Assembly: GCA_018818065.1 (NCBI GenBank)
Contig: JAHISV010000005.1
Location: 1,185,409-1,249,408 of the forward strand
Reading direction: 5' to 3'
DNA: 64,000 nt
From: Bacteroidota bacterium
GTDB taxonomy: Bacteria; Bacteroidota; Ignavibacteria; Ignavibacteriales; Melioribacteraceae
In this document: positions 44,082 through 52,467 of the stretch, one piece after another
Layout: the number at the start of each line of letters is the position of its first letter
How positions within the stretch are numbered: position 1 is the stretch's first letter
The notes under the pieces: generated by a model
What the model was told of the DNA's origin: nothing
The model's input: only the letters and a program-made list of their open reading frames with translations
The model's database searches: none
Translations under genes and position numbers: made by a program

Positions 44082-44627
44082 ATGGTAGAAAATATAGATT
44101 TCGAACTGATAAATAGGTTTAAGGAAGGCGAGGAACAGGCCTTTAATCTTTTGGCGGCTAAATACCAGAAACAGGTTTACTGGCATGCGAGAAGGATGGT
44201 GGGAAATCATATTGATGCCGATGATGTAACACAGGAAGTTCTTATTGTAATGTATAAAAAACTGAAGGATTTTCGTTTCGATTCTTCTTTAAGTACCTGG
44301 CTTTATAAAGTTACTTCAACAAGAAGTATCAATCAGTTAAGAAAAAACAAGGTAAAACGTTTTGTTTTTCTTGATGACCAGGAAAGTATGGAATTACAAG
44401 GAAATGAAAACCTTTATAAATCTGTTGAAGACAGGGAAAAACTTGATAGGTTGGATAGAGTATTGAATCAATTGCCCCATAAACAGAGGCAAGTTTTTGT
44501 ACTTAGGAGATTTGATGGATTATCCTACGAGGAAATTGCTGAAATTACGGGTAAGAGCGTAGGTGGGTTAAAAGCAAATTATTTTCATGCTTTAAAAAAA
44601 GTTACGGAGTTAATGGAAAATGAATGA
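44082..44627 (+). CDS. ECF sigma-70 factor
   Basis: 181 residues. Region 2: FNLLAAKYQKQVYWHARRM, DADDVTQEVLIVMYKKL and STWLYKVTSTRSINQLRK. Region 4: LPHKQRQVFVLRRFDGLSYEEIAEITG. It overlaps the next gene by 8 bases; the three-gene layout (sigma, one-TM protein, Spy-like protein) recalls CnrYXH/ZraP-type envelope-stress units where a Spy-like sensor gates the anti-sigma factor. Confidence 0.94.
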   Translation: MVENIDFELINRFKEGEEQAFNLLAAKYQKQVYWHARRMVGNHIDADDVTQEVLIVMYKKLKDFRFDSSLSTWLYKVTSTRSINQLRKNKVKRFVFLDDQESMELQGNENLYKSVEDREKLDRLDRVLNQLPHKQRQVFVLRRFDGLSYEEIAEITGKSVGGLKANYFHALKKVTELMENE

Positions 44628-45216
44628 GAATCATGAGCTGATATTAAAATATTTAGCCGGTCTTATTGATGACGAAGAGTCTTTTAAGAAAAGGTTAGAA
44701 GCAGATGAGAATTTTGCTGCAGAATTTAAAAAATTATCCGCTGGAATGGATAAAGTTGATTCTTTTGGCAAAGTTGAACTGAATGACAATTATTTCAACT
44801 CGATGATTCCAAAAGTCAGATCAAGTATGGATAAGAAAAGATCATTTATTGGCAGAAGATCTTTTATTTATAGCGTGTCTACTGCAATGGCTACCGTAAT
44901 AATTTTCTTAATGTTCAACATTAATTTTAGTTCAAGAATGCATAGCGATGAAGTATTTACTGAGTTGATGGAAGATTATAATTCGGAAGAACTACTTTCG
45001 GTTATAGAAGAAGATGATTACTTTAGTATGTTTTATTTGAGTGATAATCTTTCGGAAAATTACAAATCTGAGGTTAGTTTAGGAGTGGAAGAATACTTGG
45101 TTTTTGATGATCAAAGTAGCCTTCTATCCTTATATAGAGATGAGTATATCGATCAATTGAGTGATGAAGAAATGGAATTGATCCTACAAAAACTTGATAA
45201 TAAAAATTTCTTTTAG
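44620..45216 (+). CDS. Putative anti-sigma factor, single TM
   Basis: 198 residues. The N-terminal cytoplasmic part (about 1-80: HELILKYLAGLIDDEESFKKRLEADENFAAEFKKL, shown in two pieces by HELILKYLAGLIDDEE and FKKRLEADENFAAEF) resembles the FecR/anti-sigma N terminus without a zinc motif. One TM helix follows at about 87-107 (YSVSTAMATVIIFLMFNI), then an acidic periplasmic tail of about 90 residues. Position and topology support an anti-sigma role for the preceding ECF factor. Confidence 0.72.
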   Translation: MNENHELILKYLAGLIDDEESFKKRLEADENFAAEFKKLSAGMDKVDSFGKVELNDNYFNSMIPKVRSSMDKKRSFIGRRSFIYSVSTAMATVIIFLMFNINFSSRMHSDEVFTELMEDYNSEELLSVIEEDDYFSMFYLSDNLSENYKSEVSLGVEEYLVFDDQSSLLSLYRDEYIDQLSDEEMELILQKLDNKNFF

Positions 45217-45224
45217 GTGTAATT

Positions 45225-45701
45225 ATGAAACATATTTTTACTTTTGTAATAATTGTTATGACTGTATCTCAGACCTTTGCTCAACACTTTCCTGATGATA
45301 GGCCAGGAGGAAAAGCCAGAGAAAGAATGGAGCAGTTTGAACAAATTAAATTGCTTGAAATCCTTAATTTGGATGAAGACGTGGCCGTTAAATTCATTGT
45401 AAGAAAGAATCAGCATAGGAACAACATGACTGATATTATTATGAGAAGAAATACTTTGATGAATAAGTTGTACAAACAATCTTCCGAAGGAAATAACAAC
45501 GCTTCGTTTTACAAAGAAAAAATTTCTGAAATTTTAAATATTGAGAGCGAATTAGCTCAGGAGAGAAAAAATTTCATTGGCTCACTATGGGATATATTAA
45601 CTGCTGAACAAATTGCTAAAGTCGTAACTTTTGAGTCTCAATTCAGATCAGAAGTGAGGGGATTGATTAAAGATAGGGGGCTGGGACGAGAGAAACCCTA
45701 A
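45225..45701 (+). CDS. Spy-like periplasmic sensor/chaperone
   Basis: 158 residues with a signal peptide ending near QTFAQ. The helical body has ILNLDEDVAVKFIVRKNQHR and WDILTAEQIAKVVTFE, matching the two-helix-hairpin plan of Spy/CnrX proteins. It is the third gene of the ECF operon, 8 bases after the putative anti-sigma gene. I infer that it reports envelope or metal stress to the anti-sigma factor. Confidence 0.72.
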   Translation: MKHIFTFVIIVMTVSQTFAQHFPDDRPGGKARERMEQFEQIKLLEILNLDEDVAVKFIVRKNQHRNNMTDIIMRRNTLMNKLYKQSSEGNNNASFYKEKISEILNIESELAQERKNFIGSLWDILTAEQIAKVVTFESQFRSEVRGLIKDRGLGREKP

Positions 45702-45833
45702 TATATTAGTTTATCACATGAAACTTTTCAGTATAATCAGTGTTTAACCCCAGTAAATAGAGAAATATTTTTAGGTCATAAAATCTAGTGTTGATTTTTT
45801 GGTGATCTACAAGTATCTTTTGACCTTTGTTTT

Positions 45834-45919
45834 GCGGAAGTGGTGGAATTGGTAGACACGCTACTTTGAGGGGGTAGTGCCTAAATACGGGCGTGGGGGT
45901 TCGAGTCCCCCTTTCCGCA
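45834..45919 (+). tRNA. tRNA-Leu (anticodon GAG)
   Basis: 86 bases with a GCGGAAG/TTTCCGC acceptor stem, D arm with GGTGG...TTGGTAGAC, anticodon loop TTGAGGG (GAG), a long variable arm (GTGCCTAAATACGGGCGT) and the T loop GGTTCGAGTCC. CCA is not encoded. Confidence 0.96.
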
Positions 45920-45953
45920 CTAATCACAACATAAATAAAGTAGGGATGGAGTG

Positions 45954-46724
45954 ATGAATAGAATTATCTCCGTGTTAGCTGTATTATTAGTAGTAAGTTC
46001 AATGCTCTTCGCACAAGCCAAGGAAATGGATCCTGTTGCTGCCAAAGCGTATAATGATGGCAATCAAGCAATGAAAACAGGTGATTTTCAGGGCGCTATA
46101 GCCAAGTATGATGAAGCGTTAAAGACATCAAGCGACTATAGAATTCATTATCAGAGGGGTGTAACATTAAAAAAACTAAGAAAATATGATGAAGCTGAAG
46201 ACGCACTGAATAAATGCGTTGAAGCAAATCCTAAATTCGCGGTTGGTTTTAATGGTTTAGGCGGTACATATTTTTCTAACGGGAAGTATGAAGAAGCTGC
46301 AAATGCTTTTAAGAAATTTTCTGAGCTCAGTACAAAAGAAGCTCACAAAAAGCAAGGTAACGAGTATGTTGCTCGTGCTTACACAAAGCTGGGCGAAAGT
46401 GCAAAAGTTGATGGAAAACAACAACAAGCCATTCAGTATTTTACTGAAGCTGTTAAATATCATCCATTTGACGCAGCATATTTGTTATTAGCTGAGGTCT
46501 TAGTTGACAATGCCAAATATACCGAGGCATTGGATGCAGCCGACAAAGCATTGAACAACAGGAAAACTGTACCAAGAGGAGGCCCTCTTTATTATAAGGG
46601 AAAAGCATTCTTAGGTATAAATGAAGTTGCAAAAGCCAAAGAAGCTTTTGAAGCTGGAAAAAAAGATAAGAGTTACCGAGATCTATGTGAGTATGAACTG
46701 AAGATTATTGCGGAAACATTATAG
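45954..46724 (+). CDS. Periplasmic TPR-repeat protein
   Basis: 256 residues from the ATG at 45954 (GTG at 45951 possible). A signal peptide ends SSMLFAQ. At least five tetratricopeptide repeats follow, such as NDGNQAMKTGDFQGAIAKYD, LKKLRKYDEAEDALNKCVE and TYFSNGKYEEAANAFKKF. TPR solenoids bind partner proteins; nothing here identifies the partner. It is transcribed alone after tRNA-Leu and closed by a strong terminator. Confidence 0.88.
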   Translation: MNRIISVLAVLLVVSSMLFAQAKEMDPVAAKAYNDGNQAMKTGDFQGAIAKYDEALKTSSDYRIHYQRGVTLKKLRKYDEAEDALNKCVEANPKFAVGFNGLGGTYFSNGKYEEAANAFKKFSELSTKEAHKKQGNEYVARAYTKLGESAKVDGKQQQAIQYFTEAVKYHPFDAAYLLLAEVLVDNAKYTEALDAADKALNNRKTVPRGGPLYYKGKAFLGINEVAKAKEAFEAGKKDKSYRDLCEYELKIIAETL

Positions 46725-46730
46725 TTTTGC

Positions 46731-46763
46731 AAAGCCCTCTGCACTTGCAGAGGGCTTTTTTTA
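46731..46763 (+). terminator. Rho-independent terminator of the TPR gene
   Basis: AAAGCCCTCTGC pairs perfectly with GCAGAGGGCTTT around an ACTT loop, followed by more T. It starts 7 bases after the stop. Confidence 0.93.
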
Positions 46764-46874
46764 TCATTAATGTTCAAAAAAGAAAGACTCCTTTCGCTCA
46801 TTTTTACTATCTTTCACTCAATTAATACACATTGACTTTTTTAATTGAATGTTAAGGAAATAATTACAGAGCTT

Positions 46875-47897
46875 ATGGGCAAAAATTTTGTGAGCAGCCT
46901 TTCCCCTTTCTGGTTAATCTTCTCAGGTGCTGAGAATGTAATTATGCCGGAACTTTCTCCGTTTGAGATCCTTCTCACTCTTTTGGCACTCTCAATGTTT
47001 TTTATAGCCTTGGCTTATCTAATTAATGCAAACATTCAGTATATTTTTCACCTTTCATTCCTTTTTTTATTTATTCACCTGTTTCTAAATAATTTGTTGT
47101 ATCCATTAAATTTCTGCATTGGAGTTATGTTTGCCGGACTTGTGGCATATATCTCAAATAAACTGCGATTTCTTACAACATCCGGCTCTTTAGCAACTTT
47201 TTTGTTGGCGAGTATTTTATTTGGTCTGGGCGGATTGAAGTGGAGTGTTCCAATTCTTTCTTTTTTTATATTGTCTAGTATAATTTCAAAATTGCGAAAA
47301 AGAAATAATCAAAAAATTGATGAATATTTCGAAAAATCCGGCGTGCGGGATCACTGGCAAGTTTTGGCAAATGGAGGTGTTGGTGGATTATTAATTATTC
47401 TCTACACATATACTCAAAATGAATTATTCTATCTCTTGAATATCGCTTCACTTGCTGCTGTATGCGCCGATACATGGGCAACCGAACTTGGAACTTATAA
47501 CAATACGAATACGTACAATATTATTAATTTAAAGAAAGTTACGCAGGGCCGTTCCGGAGGTATATCAGTGAAAGGAACCTTTGGAGCCATTTTGGGCACA
47601 ATTGTGATTGCAGTATCCGGGCTGACTTGGATAGAATTACCATTATTAAACTATTTTGTTCTCATTTTGAGTGCCGGAGTTTTCGGAAGTATGGTTGATA
47701 GCGTAATTGGCGCAACAATACAGGTACAACATAAATGTGTAAGTTGTGGTAAGGTCACCGAAAAAAGAATGCACTGTGAGGAAGAAACTAGTTATTTTAG
47801 AGGTGTGAAATTAATTAACAATGACATTGTTAATTTTTTTGCTTCTATTAGTGCTATAATTTTCATTATAATTTCCATTATAATTTTTTCCATTTAA
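46875..47897 (+). CDS. DUF92 polytopic membrane protein
   Basis: About 340 residues; the start is uncertain (ATG at 46875 chosen; TTG at 46845 and ATG at 46944 are also open). Nine or so TM helices are predicted. The DUF92 core includes VLANGGVGGLL, AAVCADTWATELGTYN, GRSGGISVKGTFGAI, GSMVDSVIGATIQ and a C-terminal CVSCGKVTEKRMHCEE. Plant and cyanobacterial DUF92 proteins include the phytyl-phosphate kinase VTE6, so an isoprenoid-alcohol phosphate kinase role is possible. It lies 11 bases before the giant TPR gene. Confidence 0.85.
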   Translation: MGKNFVSSLSPFWLIFSGAENVIMPELSPFEILLTLLALSMFFIALAYLINANIQYIFHLSFLFLFIHLFLNNLLYPLNFCIGVMFAGLVAYISNKLRFLTTSGSLATFLLASILFGLGGLKWSVPILSFFILSSIISKLRKRNNQKIDEYFEKSGVRDHWQVLANGGVGGLLIILYTYTQNELFYLLNIASLAAVCADTWATELGTYNNTNTYNIINLKKVTQGRSGGISVKGTFGAILGTIVIAVSGLTWIELPLLNYFVLILSAGVFGSMVDSVIGATIQVQHKCVSCGKVTEKRMHCEEETSYFRGVKLINNDIVNFFASISAIIFIIISIIIFSI

Positions 47898-47908
47898 ACT
47901 ATAACGTT

Positions 47909-50878
47909 ATGAGAAAATCAAAAGTAGCAGTTTTAATTCTATTTACCTTTTTTGTCACCATTTTTTCGCAACCAAATACTAGTCTCTCCGAGGGGATGAA
48001 ATCTTTCCATGCTCAAAGTTATTCGGTTGCGTATTCAGTGTTTCAGAATTTGATTATTAGCGAGACTTCGGATGGAATTTCTAAAGAAATTGCCAGTTTT
48101 TATTCTGCTGAATGTTTGCTGGGGCTTGATCAAATAGATGGTGCAATCCCAGCCTACACACAATTTATTGAAAATTATAAAAACTCCGGGATGCGTGGGT
48201 TAGCCCTTTTTAAACTTGGAGTTCTACAGTTTAAGGCTGGTAATAATAAAAAATCTATTGAAACCTTAGTGTCCCTTATTAAGCAATACCCGGGAAGTGA
48301 ATATAGTGGAAATGCATACTATTGGATTGGAGAAGCTTTTTCCGCTGAGGGAAAATTAAGTGAGGCTAAAGAATATTTACACAAATCGATCGATGCTGAT
48401 GAGCAAAAATTATATATAGATTATAAGTTGTTTGCCCTCTCAAAAATATATGAAAACAATGGCGAGTATAAAGATGCCATTATTTATTACGATAGAATTC
48501 TTTCGGAATTTTGGGATAGCGAATTAGCTCCTTTAGCTCAACTAAGGATTGGTATATGTCATTATAAATTAGGTGACTATAACAGTGCAGTGCTTGAACT
48601 ATCAGATTCAATAATAGGATCTTTATCGGATGAAGTACGAAACCAGGCTGACTATCTTTTGGCAGATTCATTTTTCAAACTTGAAGAGTACCAGGAAGCC
48701 AAAAAGGTTTATGATGATATTTTGGGAAAAGACAGAAATAGACATGATGACGAATTAAGATATGGTTCAGGCTGGGTTAGTTTTCAAATGCATGATTATG
48801 ATAAGGCTTATCAGGTATTTAAAAGTTTATCAGAATCCGCAAATGATACGCTTGCTGCTTCATCTCTTTACTGGAGCGCCGAGTGCAAAAGATATTCGGG
48901 GGAGAAGGATCTCTCAATGAATATTCTTGAAAAATATCTTAATAAGTATCCCAAGCATTATTTAGTGCCAACAGCCATGTTTAATATTGGGATCATTTAC
49001 TATCAAAAAGAGAATTATGCCAGAGCCGAGGAATATTTAATACCTGTTACGCAATCCTCAAACAATAGCATCAAAAGCAAAGCCTATAATCTGTTGGGTG
49101 AACTAAGATTAACAAAAAAAGATTTTGAGGATGCTCATGATTATTTTTTAAGAGCTGTAGATCTTTCAAAAAACGATGTTAATCTTCTTAATAGAAGCAA
49201 AGTCGGGTTGGGTATAACATATTATTATTTGAATGAGTATGAAAAATCGATCAACACATTAAACGAGGTAAATTCCAAATATCAATCATTCGAAAAAGAT
49301 AAGGTTAATTTCTATCTGGCTGAATCACACTTTATAATGGCTAATTACGAAGTAGCTCTAAGGCATTATTTAAGAGTATACAGTGAAGATGCCCTGATAA
49401 ATAAACAGACTTTATACGGAAAAGCATATACATATTACAATCTTAAGGATTTTTCGAACGCGGCTTATTATTTCAATGAGTATTCTCAGGCATACCGTTC
49501 TGATAAGTATTACACTGATGTCCGTTTAAGATTAGCCGACTGTTACTACGGATTGAAAGATTTTGATAGAGCCAGTAATATTTATGATTCTTTGTTTAAC
49601 AGGGAAAGAAAAAATGTCGATAATGATTTCGCATATTTTCAGTATGGGCAGGCATTATTCAAATCGGGCAAGTATAGTAAGGCAATTGATGAATTTGCCA
49701 GCCTGCAAAAAAGGTTCCCTCGTTCAAAATATAGCGATGATTCACAATATATTATAGGGTGGATATATTTTCAGCAAAAGGACTATGAAAACTCCATACA
49801 AAGTTATACCGATCTTTTTAATAAGTATCCCAAATCACCTATAAGACCAATTACATACTACTCGATAGGGGATGCATATTTTAATCTTGGTGAATATGAT
49901 TTAGCGGTGGTTAACTATCGCAAAATATTAGAAGAATACCCAAACACCCAGTATGTGTATGATGCTATTAATGGAATTCAGTATTGTTACATGACCCAGG
50001 ATACACCTGAAAAAGCTGTTGACCTTATCGACAGGTATATAAGTTCTAATTCCGAATCTGAGTTTAGAGATCAGGTTTTATTTAAGAAAGGAGATATCTA
50101 TTTCAGCATTGGAGAGTATGATAAATCGCAGAATGCATACAAGGAATTTTTAAGAACGTTTCCCCAAAGTAAACTTGTTCCTAATGCCCATTATTGGATA
50201 GGAAAGTGCGAGCAAATTAAGGGAAGTACTGAAGGAGCGCTATCGAATTATTACTATGTTTATAATAACTTCCTAAATTCTGAATATGGAGTTTCGGCGG
50301 TTCTTGAGATTGGAAATATCAAAACCGAGTTAGATGATCTTGATGAAGTGCTTCGAATCTATAATCATTCAATAGAACAACTTCCTGGTACAAGCCGATT
50401 ACCGGAACTTATGTATAACAAAGGTTTGGCCCTTATTGCCAAAGGTGACCATAAGAATGCATACAAAACACTTCAGGAAATTACACAATTTTTCGTTGAA
50501 TCTGTTTTTACAGAAAAATCAAAAATTAAACTCGGAGTACTCGAGCTTCAAAACGAGCGTTATGATAATGCTGAGATATATTTTAGTGAAGTTGGCGAAA
50601 ACAGAACTGATGATATTGGCGCCGAAGCTCAGTACTATTATGGTTTAACTCTTATGAAGAAAGAGGAAATAAATGACGCAATTACAATATTTGTAAGGGT
50701 TCGTTCTGTTTTCCCCGGTTATGATGAGTGGTATACTAAGGCACTTATAGGGTTAGGTGATTGTTATGTTATTCTAGGTGATAAAAAGGAAGCGAGGGAA
50801 ATGTACAGGGCAGTTTTAAAAAGACATTCCGATGATGACTACTCAACTATTGTTAAAGAAAAAATGAAACAATTATGA
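47909..50878 (+). CDS. Giant periplasmic TPR-repeat protein
   Basis: 989 residues with a signal peptide ending TIFSQ. Nearly the whole protein is made of tetratricopeptide/Sel1-like repeats of about 35-37 residues (over 20 copies), for example GEAFSAEGKLSEAKEYLHK, DAYFNLGEYDLAVVNYRKI and GDIYFSIGEYDKSQNAYKEF, similar to YbgF/BamD-type repeats. It overlaps the barrel gene by 4 bases (ATGA). With ExbB, ExbD and TonB further down it may act as a periplasmic scaffold for an energised envelope complex. Confidence 0.88.
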   Translation: MRKSKVAVLILFTFFVTIFSQPNTSLSEGMKSFHAQSYSVAYSVFQNLIISETSDGISKEIASFYSAECLLGLDQIDGAIPAYTQFIENYKNSGMRGLALFKLGVLQFKAGNNKKSIETLVSLIKQYPGSEYSGNAYYWIGEAFSAEGKLSEAKEYLHKSIDADEQKLYIDYKLFALSKIYENNGEYKDAIIYYDRILSEFWDSELAPLAQLRIGICHYKLGDYNSAVLELSDSIIGSLSDEVRNQADYLLADSFFKLEEYQEAKKVYDDILGKDRNRHDDELRYGSGWVSFQMHDYDKAYQVFKSLSESANDTLAASSLYWSAECKRYSGEKDLSMNILEKYLNKYPKHYLVPTAMFNIGIIYYQKENYARAEEYLIPVTQSSNNSIKSKAYNLLGELRLTKKDFEDAHDYFLRAVDLSKNDVNLLNRSKVGLGITYYYLNEYEKSINTLNEVNSKYQSFEKDKVNFYLAESHFIMANYEVALRHYLRVYSEDALINKQTLYGKAYTYYNLKDFSNAAYYFNEYSQAYRSDKYYTDVRLRLADCYYGLKDFDRASNIYDSLFNRERKNVDNDFAYFQYGQALFKSGKYSKAIDEFASLQKRFPRSKYSDDSQYIIGWIYFQQKDYENSIQSYTDLFNKYPKSPIRPITYYSIGDAYFNLGEYDLAVVNYRKILEEYPNTQYVYDAINGIQYCYMTQDTPEKAVDLIDRYISSNSESEFRDQVLFKKGDIYFSIGEYDKSQNAYKEFLRTFPQSKLVPNAHYWIGKCEQIKGSTEGALSNYYYVYNNFLNSEYGVSAVLEIGNIKTELDDLDEVLRIYNHSIEQLPGTSRLPELMYNKGLALIAKGDHKNAYKTLQEITQFFVESVFTEKSKIKLGVLELQNERYDNAEIYFSEVGENRTDDIGAEAQYYYGLTLMKKEEINDAITIFVRVRSVFPGYDEWYTKALIGLGDCYVILGDKKEAREMYRAVLKRHSDDDYSTIVKEKMKQL

Positions 50879-52467
50879 AAAAGATAATATTATTGTTCTG
50901 TGTCGGGTTTGCCTCATTAATGAATGCCCAAAATAAAGAACTTGAGCAGAGTATTGAATTGCCTGATTTTGTAATTACAGGAGTTCAAAGCGTTGATATT
51001 CCAACAATAAGTAAGATGAAGGCAGAACTAATGCCCATTTTGGGCACGCAGTTTTTTAATCCTTCTTATCAACCTGATAAGTTAAATAGTAAAAAAATTG
51101 AGGTTCCGTTTAATGATGCTCCGGATATTCTTAAAATGGAATTCCCATTAAATTACATGCTGGAAATTGGAGCGGGAAGATATACTTTGCCGAAAGGATT
51201 TTTCTCAGTAGGTAGTACTACTTCCAATATTATTTTTAACGGCAGGCTGTGGACTTCAAATATCTCAGACTTTTCTGCTTTTTCCGGTGAGAACGTTTTT
51301 GGAGCAGCTTTAAATGCTCGGATATTTACTAACAGTAATTCCAATTTTTTACCGGGTCTGGTAGTAAATGTCGACTCAAAATATGAAAGAGATGGTTATA
51401 ATTACTATGGATCTGTTCTGCCAAATACCGAACAAGTCGCAAATGAGATAATGATGGGACTTGGGGTAGATTATTATACTGATCATTATTTTAGTTTTGC
51501 AGCTAATATACAGTATAATGGATTGAGTCAATCCTTGGCTAACCTGACGGACAATTCATTTGTTGGCAATGGGATGATAAAATTTGCACTACCATTATTT
51601 AGTATTAAGTTGGAGAGTAAAATTATCAGTAATAATATAGAAGATGATAATACCCTTAGTACTTCCCGTAATTTTATCAGTAATTTTGCTTCTGCCGAAA
51701 TAGGCAATAAAGGATTTATTCTTGGCGGTGGCGTTTACTACTCGAAACTGGAATCAAAGAACTTTTTCTTCCCAAGAGTTTATGCTTCTTTACAACTGAA
51801 CGAATTCGTCACCGTAAAGGGTGAGGCCGGCGGTAGCAGTGACTACAGAACATACCATGATATATTTAATGCCAATAAATTTACAGGCAGCGCAGTAAAT
51901 GACTCGCTTCACTACATTGAAAAAGATTTTTATATTTCCGGCTCATTAACTTATGAATATAAAAAGTATTTCCAACTGATTGGTGGTGCGGAGTATTCTC
52001 ACTTTAATAACAATTATTATTTCGATGAAGATATAACAGGTATCTATTTAACCACACCGGTAAAAGACCTTAAAAGAATTTGTCTGTTTGGTAAAGCATT
52101 CTTCCATTTGGGTCCATTTGGAGCATTGTATGCTCAGGCTGAGTTTCAACAGTTCACTTTTAGTGATGATCTTAAAGTGCCATATGAACCAATGTTTAGA
52201 ACTGAATTAGAGTACAACTATCAGTTATCAAGTAAGATTGGGCTTGGTGTTAAATATATTTTTAGATACGAGACTTATAGTGACCGGACGAATACTAATC
52301 TTCTTGATACTTATCACAATCTGGAAACAAATATATCATATGAGTTATTTGAACGATTTAATTTGAAGCTGGAATTGCAAAATATCCTTAATAGGGATAA
52401 CTTTGTGTTTAATGGTTATAATCAAAAGCCTTTTGATGTAATTGCCGGATTTACTTATTTATGGTAG
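50875..52467 (+). CDS. Outer-membrane beta-barrel protein
   Basis: 530 residues with a signal peptide ending LMNAQ. A short N-terminal segment (IELPDFVITGVQSVDIP) recalls the start of TonB-linked barrels, but no plug domain is visible. The rest alternates aromatic/hydrophobic strands and turns, for example LELQNILNRDNFVFNG, and ends in a terminal aromatic (TYLW), the outer-membrane insertion signal. Overlaps on both sides (4 and 7 bases) tie it to the TPR and HU-SPOR genes. Confidence 0.8.
   Translation: MKKIILLFCVGFASLMNAQNKELEQSIELPDFVITGVQSVDIPTISKMKAELMPILGTQFFNPSYQPDKLNSKKIEVPFNDAPDILKMEFPLNYMLEIGAGRYTLPKGFFSVGSTTSNIIFNGRLWTSNISDFSAFSGENVFGAALNARIFTNSNSNFLPGLVVNVDSKYERDGYNYYGSVLPNTEQVANEIMMGLGVDYYTDHYFSFAANIQYNGLSQSLANLTDNSFVGNGMIKFALPLFSIKLESKIISNNIEDDNTLSTSRNFISNFASAEIGNKGFILGGGVYYSKLESKNFFFPRVYASLQLNEFVTVKGEAGGSSDYRTYHDIFNANKFTGSAVNDSLHYIEKDFYISGSLTYEYKKYFQLIGGAEYSHFNNNYYFDEDITGIYLTTPVKDLKRICLFGKAFFHLGPFGALYAQAEFQQFTFSDDLKVPYEPMFRTELEYNYQLSSKIGLGVKYIFRYETYSDRTNTNLLDTYHNLETNISYELFERFNLKLELQNILNRDNFVFNGYNQKPFDVIAGFTYLW

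Noticed and set aside
45706..45927. Open frame on the minus strand across tRNA-Leu
   Set aside because: It lies over the tRNA gene and has no protein-like pattern or start site.
47909..50878. Frameshift in the TPR gene
   Set aside because: The frame is open for 989 residues with continuous repeats and ordinary codon use.
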